Origin: Endocalyx cinctus
Taxonomy: Eukaryota > Ascomycota > Sordariomycetes > Amphisphaeriales > Apiosporaceae
Reading direction: 5' to 3'
NCBI GenBank assembly: GCA_001600455.1
Contig: BCKC01000006.1
Location: 2,914,001 to 2,978,000, forward strand
Length of the DNA: 64,000 nt
Positions 44,899-56,119 of this stretch are shown here, in pieces (the first letter of the stretch is position 1; each line of letters opens with the position of its first letter). The notes under the pieces are model-generated. The model searched no databases and was not told where the DNA came from. It saw only the letters and a list, made by a program, of their open reading frames with translations. The translations under genes were made by a program, and so were the position numbers.

Positions 44899-45732
44899 AT
44901 GCAGTTCCAATCTTTTACGATCTTTTTCCTGGCAACTCTTGCCACGGCGGCCGTTATCGCCCCAGTCCCCGACGGATGCGCTTCAGGCGATGGTACTATC
45001 GTCCAAAGAGTTGCTGTCCCTATTGATGCTAGAGTATGACTTCCTATCTATGAGCCACTCGTTTATCTCAGGAATCTAGGCTAACCTTATCAATGATAGA
45101 ACCCTTCCGTGAGCCATACTTCGCACTCAGTAAAATAAAAATAACTACGTTACAGTTTACTAACATACATAATTTACCTACGAATTAGCCAGTAAGTATC
45201 ACTTCGTATACATACATTGCAGCGTATTTAATAAGAACCAATGCTAATTTGATATCCAACTATAGCAAGTGAGTGATTCTTGCTTTAGAACATCCCTATC
45301 TCACAAGAAGTTACTAACAAGCTTGAATTGAAGGGCGTGAGTCGTCCCATAGCTCAGTTAACAAGATGACCAATTAGCTACTAATACAGATACGCTAATA
45401 CTATTAATGATAGCCGGTAAGTCGATTTCATCTTTTCTTGGAATGATTAATAACTCTATGGACCGGGAAATACTGACATTTACTTAGAGCGTAAGTAAAA
45501 CCTTTGGAAAGATAATACATGAACTACTTAATGCAGAATAGCTACTAATAGAGTTACGTCGAGCCAGTGCGTGAGTAGTAGCCAGAATATTCATTGAAAT
45601 GCTACGAATAGCAGTACTGATTTTGATTCTAGCCTGTTACCGGAGGTCCTGTTCCCCAGGTGCCCGTGAGTACCTCTTTCTGTATTTTTTTTTATCCTCA
45701 CGCTTACACAGGTGTTTCAGGACGTGGAATAG
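44899..45732 (+). CDS. Secreted peptide encoded by serial 3-nt micro-exons
   Basis: Predicted exons: 44899-45033, 45100-45108, six 3-nt exons at 45189, 45266, 45334, 45414, 45488 and 45568, then 45633-45665 and 45712-45732; 71 aa. Exon 1 encodes a clear signal peptide (MQFQSFTIFFLATLATAAV) and a short mature start containing one Cys. The micro-exons encode NPS, then P, Q, G, P, S and C one codon each, then a Pro/Gly/Val-rich segment and VFQDVE before TAG. Each internal exon sits tightly between an AG and a GTAAGT or GTGAG(T/C); every exon length is a multiple of three; the nine introns are 46-80 nt and most have CTAAC/CTAAT/CTGAC-like branch sites. No homologue comes to mind. Alternatives: an abandoned gene, or a gene ending at the TGA of exon 1. 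Confidence 0.6.
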
Positions 45733-46912
45733 AAGAAAGGATATCGTGGAGTTCTAGATTCAGGGTCCATAAACACGCGTTGGTTGTCTACATGGAGAGA
45801 ATAGTCTTGGCCGGGTTTTTATCCTCTAGTTAAGGTTTCCCTAGCCCTGGTGCAAATGCAAAGGCTTTATGGCAATTGAATTTTTATCTTTGAAGAGTGT
45901 GAATCGTAGAGTAGAAGAGAGTTTCTTGCTTAATGTGCTCTCGTGGAGTATCCTAGAATTTTGTAACACCGTTATTAGCGATAACTTGATGTTAAAAGGG
46001 AAATTAAAGCTTGTGGGTTGACTATGACACGCTCCTTAGTAGTTGAATCCATAGATGGATGTTAAAATGCTGGACGTGACAGTATAGCTTACCTGGTTAA
46101 CTAAAATAAATGGAGGAGATATTTTTACGGAATTACATGAGAGGCCAAGGAACGAAGAAAAAGGTGAACTCAATGCGCTCTCCTTATTAATATTTAAGTG
46201 TTGCTCTAATTTTTCGAAGCAATATGACGACCTTGAGGCACAACTTACATTCGACTACCTTGGACAGAGGAATATCCGCAAAATAAAGCGTAATCACAAT
46301 TTCTCTCGAGAGTGAATGAGTTTCTGGTTTTAACTCGCACCTAAAGCCAGCTTTTTACATACATAAAAACTTGGTGCGCTATTCAATACCCCTTTAACTG
46401 CCGACTTGGCACCGTTCTGGAGAGCATAGTTTAAAACGGTTTAGTGTCCTAACGGCGTTAAGTCCGCCTAGTATGTCAGTATGTGTACAGAGTATATGTG
46501 GGCACCTAGAGGCCGCTGTCGGTGGGTCATAATAGCCCTGAGATGCGAAGCCTATAGGGCCTAACGGACTGCTAACTATCTGCCTAACCTGCTAACGTAC
46601 ATCGATTATAGGTACTGATTATACTGATACTAACAGATAAGTTCCAGCAAATCACAGAGGCTCATGCTTGTGTGGAAGCAACTTTTCCGTGTGCTTTTTT
46701 GAGGTCGGGACATTCCATACAACTCCACGTTTGTGATCATGGGTCGATGACGACCTTCTCACAAATTCCAATATTCAATTAGCAATCTTGAATTCAAGTC
46801 CCGAGCGCGATATAAATATTTGATATGCAAATTAAATCTTGGCGACATATCTGATTTAAATTATCCCTGTGTGTATTCATTTCAACAGATTGATTTTCCT
46901 AAAGCGCTTGCC
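45733..46912. other. Intergenic
   Basis: Between the micro-exon gene and the AflR-type regulator. No gene recognised. TATAAATA at 46811-46818 probably serves the regulator. Confidence 0.5.
46811..46818 (+). promoter_or_regulatory. Candidate TATA box
   Basis: TATAAATA about 100 nt upstream of the regulator's ATG at 46913. Confidence 0.5.
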
Positions 46913-48187
46913 ATGACCTCGGCGCGTCAGAGGAGACAATCATGTGAAGCGTGTCGTGAGTTTTTTTTCCACTGTCATAATCCTTATACTGGTCATTATC
47001 CCTAACATTCAAATGGACACTCGTTTCTAGGTACGAGAAAACTGAAATGCTCTGGTGAGAAGACAGGCTGCTCGCGATGCGCCGCCCGGCGTGTCACCTG
47101 CGAATTCCGGGAAAAAGGAATACCCGGAAGACCGCCAAAACGGCATCATACGGACGAAGGGCAGCCGCCGCCACGGCGACAGAGAGAAGATACCCTACAA
47201 ACACTACGAAACGACCAGTCGCGTAATGAAACTGTATTACCTAGAATAGATCCCAAGGTTCACTCAAAGCGCGACGCCACGGGAGCTACCTTCAATGTTG
47301 GCTCGCCGACAGCGTCGTACAATTCCTCCAGCAGTGCCCAGACCCTTCCCTATGAAACTCTTAGTGCTTGTGAGACCGATAGCGCACGGCCTGCTTATAG
47401 CGACTCCGGGTTATTTACCTTCGACTTTAACTCCTATGATGAGCTAACTTCGTTGCCACTCGACTTCTTCGGACCCTGCCTCAACAGCAGTGCTCATGGT
47501 CGAAATGCGCTTGTGTCGCCGGCTGATACGTCTGAAACACCGGGTAATACCGGGTCGCAGAAATGCAGCTGTGCCGACGAAGTGTTCCAAGTAAGCTGGT
47601 CCTTAAAGCGTAATCCTACATCTCATAGCTTCTTACGGACCTTAAGAACTGGCATCCATCTCATACAGAAGTTACTGGCATGCCATATCTGCTACGACGT
47701 GACCAAACCTCCCCGTTTGACTCTTCCTAACGTCCTACTTCTTGGTCGGCTTGCACTTGAGATCACATCTGGCTATCATAAATACCTAGCGTGGCTCAAG
47801 GAAACATGTAGTGCTCTCACCGAGAGAAACGAAACCGAAAACGTATTTCTCATGCCCGGTATGGAATCTAACCCAAGCTTGGACATCAATATCAGCATCG
47901 GCGGAGAGAGACTTTACGACCTAATCACTCACGGTCTCCGAAACGACGCTGAGCGTCTTGCGGCCCTGGGGAAGCAGTTCGAATCAAGGCAGCGCAATCG
48001 CCACCTCATTGGTCATGAAACATGCCCAGATCCCGAAGGTAGATGCTGGAAAGAGGGATACGGCGCCAATCCGGACCCATCGGATGTATGTCCTCAAAGC
48101 GCCGCGGCTCAGACCCTAACACCATGCTATCGCATCGTTGATGAAGTTCGGGCAAAATTCAAAAATATCATGGACGCTTTATCATAA
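46913..48187 (+). CDS. Zn2Cys6 transcription factor, AflR-type
   Basis: Exons 46913-46955 and 47031-48187 give 399 aa. The 75-nt intron splits the Arg codon inside the zinc cluster, a common position. The binuclear cluster is C-x2-C-x6-C-x6-C-x2-C-x6-C at residues 11-38 (SCEACRTRKLKC, then GCSRCAARRVTC), followed by a basic linker GRPPKRHH. The C-terminal half (CHICYDVTKPPRLTLPNVLL, then LLGRLALEI) matches the AflR regulatory domain found in pathway-specific regulators. It therefore most likely controls a nearby specialised-metabolite cluster, with the genes at 33-45 kb as natural targets; that is inference from position. Confidence 0.92.
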
Positions 48188-48461
48188 TGCAATATAATCG
48201 AACACCGAAGGGCGTTATAATCATGCTCAGCCTGAAAGAGACGGACTTAAAATGCTCTAGCTTTACAATGGCTCCCGAAAACTGGAGAGCGCATGATTTT
48301 CTTTCCTATGTATCTTCTATGTACGGTGATACACGGAATCACGAACTATAAATGGGATGAAAGTTTACCGAAGGCTATATTGTATAAATGAATCATTATT
48401 TACTACTAAAGTTTTATACGACTCCAATAAGGCTCGCAGTGAGTACTTATCCCGCGGGCTC

Positions 48462-50261
48462 CTACTTCTCCCCAGGGGTATGACAACTCGTTGATCCATT
48501 TGCACCGTTAGTTCCGTTTGTAGAACACGTCTTGTTGGTTGAACCATCTGAACATGGTGAAGGCCCAAATCTGCAGAAACACGACGAAGTGATCTGGACA
48601 TCTGCTTCGGCGTTAGCCAGTACAAGTTGGCGCCGAATAATGTTGGCCTCGGCATCGCGACCTAGGCGCGTCAAGCACTCATGGTAACCGTGCAACGCCC
48701 ATACGTTATTAGGATGCTGATGCGATCGCTTCGGCGTAGGCGAGAGACCAAGGTCCTCGGCGTAAGCGAGCGCGGCTTGCTCAACGTGGCCTTGCTCCAG
48801 CGACAGCGCGGCGTAAGCATGCCGAGCCGGCACCATCCAGCCCCAAGGTTCCGCGAACGGGATTTCGTCCTCGAGCTGCACCGCGTCCCGAAGCCTGGCG
48901 AAGGCCGTTTCGTGGTTGCCGCGCCGGTACTCGATCTCGCCGTCGAGCATGGCGTCGGCTACTTTTAGTATATCGGTGATCTTGTTGGGGAAATCAAGTC
49001 GCGTCGGAGGCACCAGCTTAGCGGCTTCCTTGTATAACGCGTGCTCTTCGTCGGCCAGGTCCACCTCGCCCGTTGCGGCATGCGCGATCGCCTTGCCGTA
49101 GTGTCGCATGACGTTGGTCACGCAGTATAGGTGCTTATCGGGAAGCGGCGCCAGCTGTTTGAGGGCGTCCCACATTCCGAAACGGACGTATACGTGCACC
49201 CGCACCGCCTTGAAGAACTCCATCCAGTCGGCCAGCGCGGGCACCTCTACGCGAAGGATCTCCTCCGTGACGGTAGCCTCCATACGGTCCGTCGCGCTCA
49301 GCGCCGCTTTTGATTTCCCTCCCAGCATGGCGGCGTATATGAGCGAATGGTAGTCGTGTAGTCTGTAATAGCTGTAGAAGGTCAGACCGCCGTGTCGCTC
49401 AAAGTACTTGTCGTCGGCAATCGTCGCTTTGAGGTTATACTCGACCGCTCGACGGTAATCGCCGACCAGGACGTCGATGTGCGCGGGCATGTGGTACGTG
49501 TGCCCCGTGTCCGGCACCTGGTCGCGGATCATGTCCGCCGCGGGTAAGGCGGCCTCGGGCGTGGCGGACATCTCCATCAGGTGGATATACATATGCGCTA
49601 CGCCCGGGTGCTTCTCGATGCCCGGGATTTTCAGGGTCCGCTCGAGCAGCGCCTTGACTTCGAAAACGGGCGTGGCGGGGATCGGCTGGCCGTCGGCGGT
49701 GTTGTACATCTTGCGCGGCGCCACGTTCATCAGCGCGTCGGCGACGAGCGTGACGATATCGAAGTCCCGATCTTGCTTGCCGTGCTGCTCGTACACTTTC
49801 CTCATAGCGTCGGCGTACGCTCTGTCGCATGCCGCGAGGTCGCGCTCGGTGTCGTCGTCCGGGTACCGCTTCACCAGAGCCTCGATGAGCGCGCGCTCCC
49901 ATTCGGACGCATTTCCCGCTCGTTTCAGAGCGGCTTGAGACCAGATATGGGTCCGGCGGATCGCGTTTCTGCGATCTTTATCGTCGAACAGCCTCCACGT
50001 CTTGTTATAATTAGGCCCCGCGCAGAAAGACACGCCCCAATATGCCAACGCGAACTTGTCGTCGTGCGCGATTGCTTGCTTATAACAGGATATGGCCTCG
50101 TCGTGATTGAAGCAGTACGTCCATATCAGAGCGCGGTTAAACCATACCTGCGCTTCCGGGTTTTCCGTGCTAGCGGAGCGGCCGAAGGCCCCGAGGTTAT
50201 AGTAGTAGCCTTCGCTCGGGGCGCGTTTGATCGTGTCTGTTGGGGAGTCGACGGTAGTCAT
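48462..50261 (-). CDS. TPR-repeat protein
   Basis: Single exon; 599 aa from the ATG at 50261 (the open frame extends upstream to a TTG at 50354). TPR-like helix pairs include NRALIWTYCFNHDEAISCYK and RRAVEYNLKATIADDKYFER. The block HPGVAHMYIHLMEM and GHTYHMPAHIDVLVGDYRRA is characteristic of a TPR subfamily shared by bacteria and fungi. No enzyme domain is seen. The gene is intronless and much richer in G+C than its surroundings, and the last 35 residues are a Cys/Asn/Thr/Gly low-complexity tail. The function is unknown; TPR proteins usually bind partner proteins. Confidence 0.88.
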   Translation of the reverse strand: MTTVDSPTDTIKRAPSEGYYYNLGAFGRSASTENPEAQVWFNRALIWTYCFNHDEAISCYKQAIAHDDKFALAYWGVSFCAGPNYNKTWRLFDDKDRRNAIRRTHIWSQAALKRAGNASEWERALIEALVKRYPDDDTERDLAACDRAYADAMRKVYEQHGKQDRDFDIVTLVADALMNVAPRKMYNTADGQPIPATPVFEVKALLERTLKIPGIEKHPGVAHMYIHLMEMSATPEAALPAADMIRDQVPDTGHTYHMPAHIDVLVGDYRRAVEYNLKATIADDKYFERHGGLTFYSYYRLHDYHSLIYAAMLGGKSKAALSATDRMEATVTEEILRVEVPALADWMEFFKAVRVHVYVRFGMWDALKQLAPLPDKHLYCVTNVMRHYGKAIAHAATGEVDLADEEHALYKEAAKLVPPTRLDFPNKITDILKVADAMLDGEIEYRRGNHETAFARLRDAVQLEDEIPFAEPWGWMVPARHAYAALSLEQGHVEQAALAYAEDLGLSPTPKRSHQHPNNVWALHGYHECLTRLGRDAEANIIRRQLVLANAEADVQITSSCFCRFGPSPCSDGSTNKTCSTNGTNGANGSTSCHTPGEK

Positions 50262-50998
50262 GGTGCTTTTTGTGTTGGAGATATATCCATCCGGGGCCGA
50301 AGTTACACCTGCTCCGTCTGTTCTGGTTTGTCCAAAGGTGTTACATTTTAGCAATACTGTTATTACGGTCTAGTCCCGACGCAAGCCGCCGATATCGGTG
50401 ACGGGCCGTGATCAGCTGCCGCTCTCACGTGAGAGTTAGACTCGGAGGATTTCGCCAGACGTGGAGAGAATGAGCTAATCCTCCGAGATCATACAGCTAC
50501 GTTCTTATTCGGTGACGATGACCCGCAGCGGATAGTTTTTCTTGCGTGCATACATGCTGTGAGACATGCCCCCCGCATCTCATCAACGTAGATCGTGCAG
50601 GGTCAACGCCTCCAACTCATTGTCATTCTGAGCCATGCCCACACTAGTTCATGCCCTTGTGTAGTCAACAGAGTAAACTACGCCTAAATAAAGAGCTAGG
50701 GGCATATGCTGCAGTACGAACTCTACATTGGTTTTATGATATGTTACAGTCATCACGTTACGATCAATATGTGGGCCCACAATTTCCAGCATTGAATGCT
50801 CATAGTATCACAGTCAAGTGGTAATTATTGAAAGCTTGGGAATGATCTTAGAGATGATATGTATTTGCTAGCTATTCATATACACCGCAATATGGGCGAT
50901 TCATTCGATAACGCTTTATATACTGTATGACACAATTCTAACCCTAGTGAAAACGATCTTCCCAAGCCTACACGTATTTTAGACATTCTCTCTATACG
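50262..50998. other. Intergenic
   Basis: Upstream of the TPR gene and downstream of the MFS gene. Nothing recognised. Confidence 0.5.
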
Positions 50999-53146
50999 TT
51001 AGAGATGAACCAGTCTTTTTACATTTCCTCGGATGCCTGAAATATGCTCCACATCATGATCGGATACATCGTCTAGAACCACTTGATCGTTCTTCCGAGC
51101 AATACGTCGGGCTAGCTTATGTTTTCGCGTGTCACTCTCCGTCTGGTGAGTTACCCACCATGTAACGAGATTGGTGATTCCAGCAAGTGCAACTAAACCC
51201 ATGGCGAGTCCGAACGGTAGTTGATACCGTGGTGCGTACTTGTCCTGGAACATCTGCGGACTAACAGCATCTCCTACTTGACCATAACTGTTGACGAATG
51301 CGACCGCGAAAGCAGATCCCGTGGCTCCGCTGAGGGTTTGGGATCGCCAGGGCCACATAACGCTGAGCAAGAATAAGAATTAGCCGGCTTCATCGTGGAA
51401 AAGAGAGCATTAACTTACGGGAACCACGCGGTACCAAACGCATTCCCTATCATCGTCGCGAGATACACGGCAATATCACTGGGGTATACTACGAGAACCG
51501 AGTATGACGCGATGACAACGACATTGCAAAATGTGGGGAAAAGTGGGATCGGGATTCTCGCTGTGTTTGATGCGTAGCCGACGAGGCAGATGACAATCAT
51601 GGTCAGAACGAAGACCGGTATGTTAAGAATTTGCGCGGTAGCAGCATTACTATGAGAATCGAACCGAGTTAGCACAGTGCCATCGATCAGAGAAAAAGAA
51701 AAGGGGAGTGCTGGTGAAAGGATACCTGAATCCGAGATTGGCGAATATAGTTGGTTGAAAAAATGTAACACCGCTTTTCCCACTCGTCATAAAGGCCCAA
51801 CTAAGCGTGAAAAGCCAAAGCCTCTTATCGCGAAGGGTCGTGAGTACTTCCTTGAACACAAAGTTCTTTTCTGCAGACCGCGGGGAATTTCGAGGTAAGC
51901 GAGCTTGAAGGAACGCTTTCTCGGTTGGTGATAACCACTTTGTATTTCCTGGAACTATAAGGTTGATAAATTTACGCGTGTCAGCTTTCATGGCCAATGT
52001 GAGATGATAGAAGTGACGGGGGTTTACGTACAATCCGGTAGAGTGAAGAATATTAGAATAGCCACAGCGACAGTGAAAGCGCCTTCTATTATGAACAGCC
52101 TGTATCCATATCAAGATCAGACGTATGGACGAGATATAATTATAGACAGATGCTACTTACCATTGCCATCCAGACAAATTAGAGGCTCCAGAAGCTCCGT
52201 CTAAGGCGTAAGCTAGGAGACCGCCTATGATTCCTGATAGGTTGCCTAAGCCATCTTGAAGTGTGTTAGCTATACTAATTTAGGAAAGAGACATGGGGTT
52301 AGTAAAATGGCCTGCTTACAGATCCAAACTAGTCTGACTGCTATTTCATCTGGGCGGTACCAGTACGTAAGTTGAACTATAATTCCTGGGAACATTCCCG
52401 CTTCAAACTGAATAGATAGATTAGAAACCACTCCTTTCGCTTGACTTTTGATAAAAACTGGAAATCAGCATTCGCGCTGACTTACTAATCCGAGGAGAAA
52501 ACGAATAGTGTAGAGGCCTCCCTTATTGGATACAGCTGCTGTAGAAGCGGTAACAATGCCCCTATATACACGTATCAGCTTTGGTCCTAAACAGGATTTA
52601 TCGACGACGGAAACTTACCAAGTAGCCATAATCCTAGATTGCCAGCGAGAAGGTCGAATCTTCTTCAACAGCAAGTTTGACGGAATCTCAGCCACAATAT
52701 ATGGTACCTGCGGTGATCTGATGAGTTTTCGAATTTTCTGGAACGAGGTATCCGTAGTTACATACAGTATAGATTACCGTAATCAAGCTGAACTCATCAG
52801 AAGTGATGTTAAGCTCTGTGAGGATGTTGCGGTCTGTTCCCTTGTTCATAATGCGCGCGTTGGCAGCATTGCTCTCGTCGAGCTTCTTGATAAGATAAAG
52901 TACACATAACAGTGAGATTAGACGCCAATCGACTTTTCGAATGAGCTTTCGTTCCTGTTCTGCTGTCAGCGCAGTGAGAGCTGCCTCGCGAGCTGATGAA
53001 TCTTCTACGAGCAAGTCGATATTGTCGATCTCGGTTGCTTTTCCAGAACGTTTCGCGGTTCTGAAGTCAGTAGCTTTTGAAGACTCCCCTGCAGCAGCCT
53101 CCGAGGCCGATATCACGTTCTGGTTGTCCGAGTTATCTTCAGCCAT
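50999..53146 (-). CDS. MFS transporter, Dal5/allantoate permease type
   Basis: Multi-exon gene (about nine exons) from the ATG at 53146 (MAEDNSDNQ; the longer frame begins at TTG) to the stop at 50999. A polar N-terminus precedes RKVDWRLISLLCVLYLI, the first helix of the anion:cation symporter family. After short introns come VAEIPSNLLLKKIRPSRW, RFLLGL-FEAGMFPGII, LTYWYRPDE, SGWQW-LFIIEGAFTV and SWAFMTSGKSGVTFFQP, all typical of Dal5/Tna1-type carriers. The C-terminus ends in a charged cytosolic tail. Family members import allantoate, nicotinate, vitamins or other organic anions at the plasma membrane. It diverges from the TauD-like dioxygenase gene, which suggests uptake of that enzyme's substrate. 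Confidence 0.9.
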
Positions 53147-54009
53147 GACAGCAAGCGAAGCCCTCTGTGTATGTTGTATCGTCAATTGAGAGTTTGGCGA
53201 TGAGAGTAGAGGTGTCTTGTGCCGTCTACAGAGAAGTGTAGTTATGGGGTATTAGCCCGTATCACTTATAGGTATTGATAATTTCCATAATACTACTCTT
53301 TGTCCAAAAGGTATCAATACCCGGGAACTATCAAGAAACAAACCAGGATATTATGTAGCACGTAACTATCCATGAACATGACGAAAATCAATGTGAGTAT
53401 TGGCTCAAGTGGATATAATATGAAGGTCAAGATGCCGTGAAGCAGTCGTTTCCATAATCCAATCCCTGTGTGATAGCAGAAGATCTCGAACCCACGTGGA
53501 AGACAAAACTATCCGAGGTCAAATTTCTCCAAATGGCTATACTCTGGCATATTCATCAATACGCCGACGTACCTATACTTTCTCTCAGCGAGAGCATAAG
53601 GTGCTTTAACACGGATTCCGATGTACTTGGACGTATTAAGTGACTAAGATGGAGGGGAAGTTTTGGAGATGCTGAAGTAATACTTATCAATGGCGTACTC
53701 AATGCTTCCGATGGCGTCATTCAGCACAGTGCATTATTGAATAAAAACAATGAAAACACCGGATCCGATGAATTTCCCCGCAGCTACATGCGTCGTATCG
53801 GAGGAATCGCCGTTGTTTACCTAGGAACATATTGTTTGAGAGCGCAAAAGGTAGCAGTATAAGTTACAATCGTTCCGTCCAAGTACACTCTTTAGGAAAA
53901 GTTGGCCGGACTTGCGATAAGTGTAGAGTCATACTCTATTCTAACATATATTTTCTAGGTAAAGAACTTCTCCAAAAGAGACCTAACCTGGACGGCGTTA
54001 TCATCAGCT
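53147..54009. promoter_or_regulatory. Divergent promoter region of the MFS and TauD genes
   Basis: 863 bp between two genes transcribed away from each other. It holds no coding frame of its own that I trust. Confidence 0.5.
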
Positions 54010-55477
54010 ATGGCTACCATTACCGAAACAGCTACCGCTACTGAGCCGGTCACGTGGGTGACTCCAGCGGCCCGGCCACCTCCCGGCCAGCCAGATATCG
54101 ATTATGCCCCTGACTATGATAAATGGCAAGCTCGTGCGGCCCGTCGGCGAGCTGCAGGCAATTTGCCCACTGCCGTTCCCGAAGGCTTTCCTGAGCAACT
54201 TACTGGTGATATGGTCTGGGAAGGGGAGACGCTAGCACAAACTTACAACTGGACGTATGAACTCAGTCCCGAACAGCTAGCCGAGATTGACGAGGCATTA
54301 TCTCACTTCAAATGTAAATTTTCCTATTGGTGTCCTCTCCCGTCTTCTCTTGGTTCATAATACTAATGCTGTCGGACTAGCCCTTGGACTCTCCTATAGC
54401 CACATCAAGGCCGACACCTTCCCGTTACCTAACCTTCACTCGGAGCTCCGGCGTCTTTCTAACGAGCTCCATAATGGCCACGGCTTTTTTGTAATCCGCG
54501 GTATAAAAGTAGACGAGCACAGCCGGGAAGACAACATTATAATCTACCTTGGACTCTCCGCCCATATCGCGGCCCAGCGCGGTCGGCAAGACCATAAGTT
54601 CAATGGCAAACCTGCAGATGTTGTCCTGGCGCATATTAAAGACTTAAGCCATTCCGACTCGAATGGCATTATTGGTAGTCCGGCGTACACTACGGATAAG
54701 CAAGTTTTCCACACCGACTCTGGAGATATCGTTTCTCTGTTTGCCCTCGAAACATCTCATTCGGGCGGTGCGAGCAAATTAGCTAGCACCTGGAGAGTCT
54801 ATAACGAGATTGCGAAAACCCGACCCGATCTAATCCACACTCTCACTCAGCCATGGGACATGGAAGTGTACGTTATATTATGCGAGTTCTTGAATTATTG
54901 ATCTGGCGCACTAATTTTGGTTTAGGTTTGAGAAAGCGCCAAAACAGTGGACCGAAAGACCACTTATGTACCTTCTACCCGCTACCGCGAAAGCTCCCGA
55001 GAGAATCTCTTTGCAGTACGGACGACGTTATTTCGTGGGATTCGGCGCTTTACCACGTAGCGAAAATATCCCCCCTATCACGGAAGCACAGGCCGAGGCT
55101 CTGGACACGCTTCATTTCACCGGCGAGAAATTCTGCGTTAATACCGAATTCCAGAAAGGAGACATACAATACGTAAACAACTTGAGCTTGTTCCATGCTC
55201 GTGATGGATTTGTCGATAAAGGCGACAAGCAGTAAGTGATTCTCCGAATTGTCATTATGTAATTATATATAATCCTGGTGAAAGTCTCACGGCACTAATG
55301 TCAAATCCGAACAGACGGCACCTCCTCCGCCTCTGGTTGAGGGACCCGGAAAATGCGTGGCCCACGCCAAGTTACTTGGCGCCGAGATGGGCTCAGATTT
55401 ATGAAGGTATTACGCCGGAATCAGAGGTTTTCCCGGTCGAGCCGTTTGTCCGTAGCGCCGGAAACAAGGGTCGATAG
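54010..55477 (+). CDS. TauD/TfdA-family 2OG-Fe(II) dioxygenase
   Basis: Exons 54010-54313, 54381-54867, 54926-55231 and 55315-55477 total 1260 nt, 419 aa, with all three introns in consistent phase. The N-terminus is Ala/Pro-rich. The catalytic set is visible: HTDSGD with His212 and Asp214, distal His354 in SLFHARDGF, and Arg residues in RHLLRLWLRD for 2-oxoglutarate. PENAWPTPSYLAPRW and the C-terminal VEPFV are usual in fungal TauD-like proteins. The family hydroxylates sulfonates, phenoxyacetates or similar acids next to the leaving group; many fungal members have no known substrate. It shares a promoter region with the MFS carrier. Confidence 0.93.
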
Positions 55478-56048
55478 ATGTCAGTCGATACTAGCGCAGG
55501 CCAAAGTCGTTGGCTTCCCACATCGTTATCGCACCCGTCATTATTGTTTAGTTGGGTCGTATAAGGGTTAACTTACTATTTCGGCGAATTCTGTAATTAA
55601 TTATATTCTCATACTTATTCCATAATTAGGCATTATAATTATGTATTGTATTTAATACTACGTTATCGCTACGCTACCTAGTGGATTGAACTAAGGTACG
55701 TATCGGTGACCAAGAAAAGAAATAAATTGGTGGAATATACCTGAAGTGCTTACTTGAGACCCGCCAGAACAAAGTTTCACTATAGTCGGACTCATATAGG
55801 GGAGTCTACAGTATATCGCGACATTGCTAACCCAAGTTACACATTTGAAGCTAGAAAGTTAACTGAGGCATGGAATCACGAAAAATAGGCGAATTACGAT
55901 TATGAAGCGTATATCTCCAAATAATTATATCTTGAATTGACTATTAAGAGATGATATAGCATCGGCAGAAAACGATGAGAAAAGAGAGTAAAAAATTGAG
56001 AATAAAAAAAACAAAAAAAAAGTAAGAAAAGACAAAAAGAGAAAGTCT
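55478..56048. other. Intergenic
   Basis: AT-rich spacer between the dioxygenase and the tRNA gene; poly-A/T tracts near 56005-56035 include the likely pol III terminator of the tRNA. Confidence 0.5.
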
Positions 56049-56119
56049 TGCATTAGCCGCGAATCGAACGCGGGGCCCATCGATGGCAACGATGGATTTT
56101 ACCACTAAACCACTAATGC
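56049..56119 (-). tRNA. tRNA-Gly(GCC)
   Basis: 71 nt. The acceptor strands GCATTAG and CTAATGC pair over seven bases, with discriminator A at 56049. The anticodon stem CATCG/CGATG encloses TTGCCAT, giving anticodon GCC. The T stem CCGCG/CGCGG encloses TTCGATT. The D-arm has the A-box-like TGGTTTAGTGG. T-rich runs follow on the minus strand as a pol III terminator. No intron. Confidence 0.95.

Noticed and set aside
48681..50351. Long frames opposite the TPR gene
   Set aside because: Antisense shadows of a G+C-rich gene without domain content.
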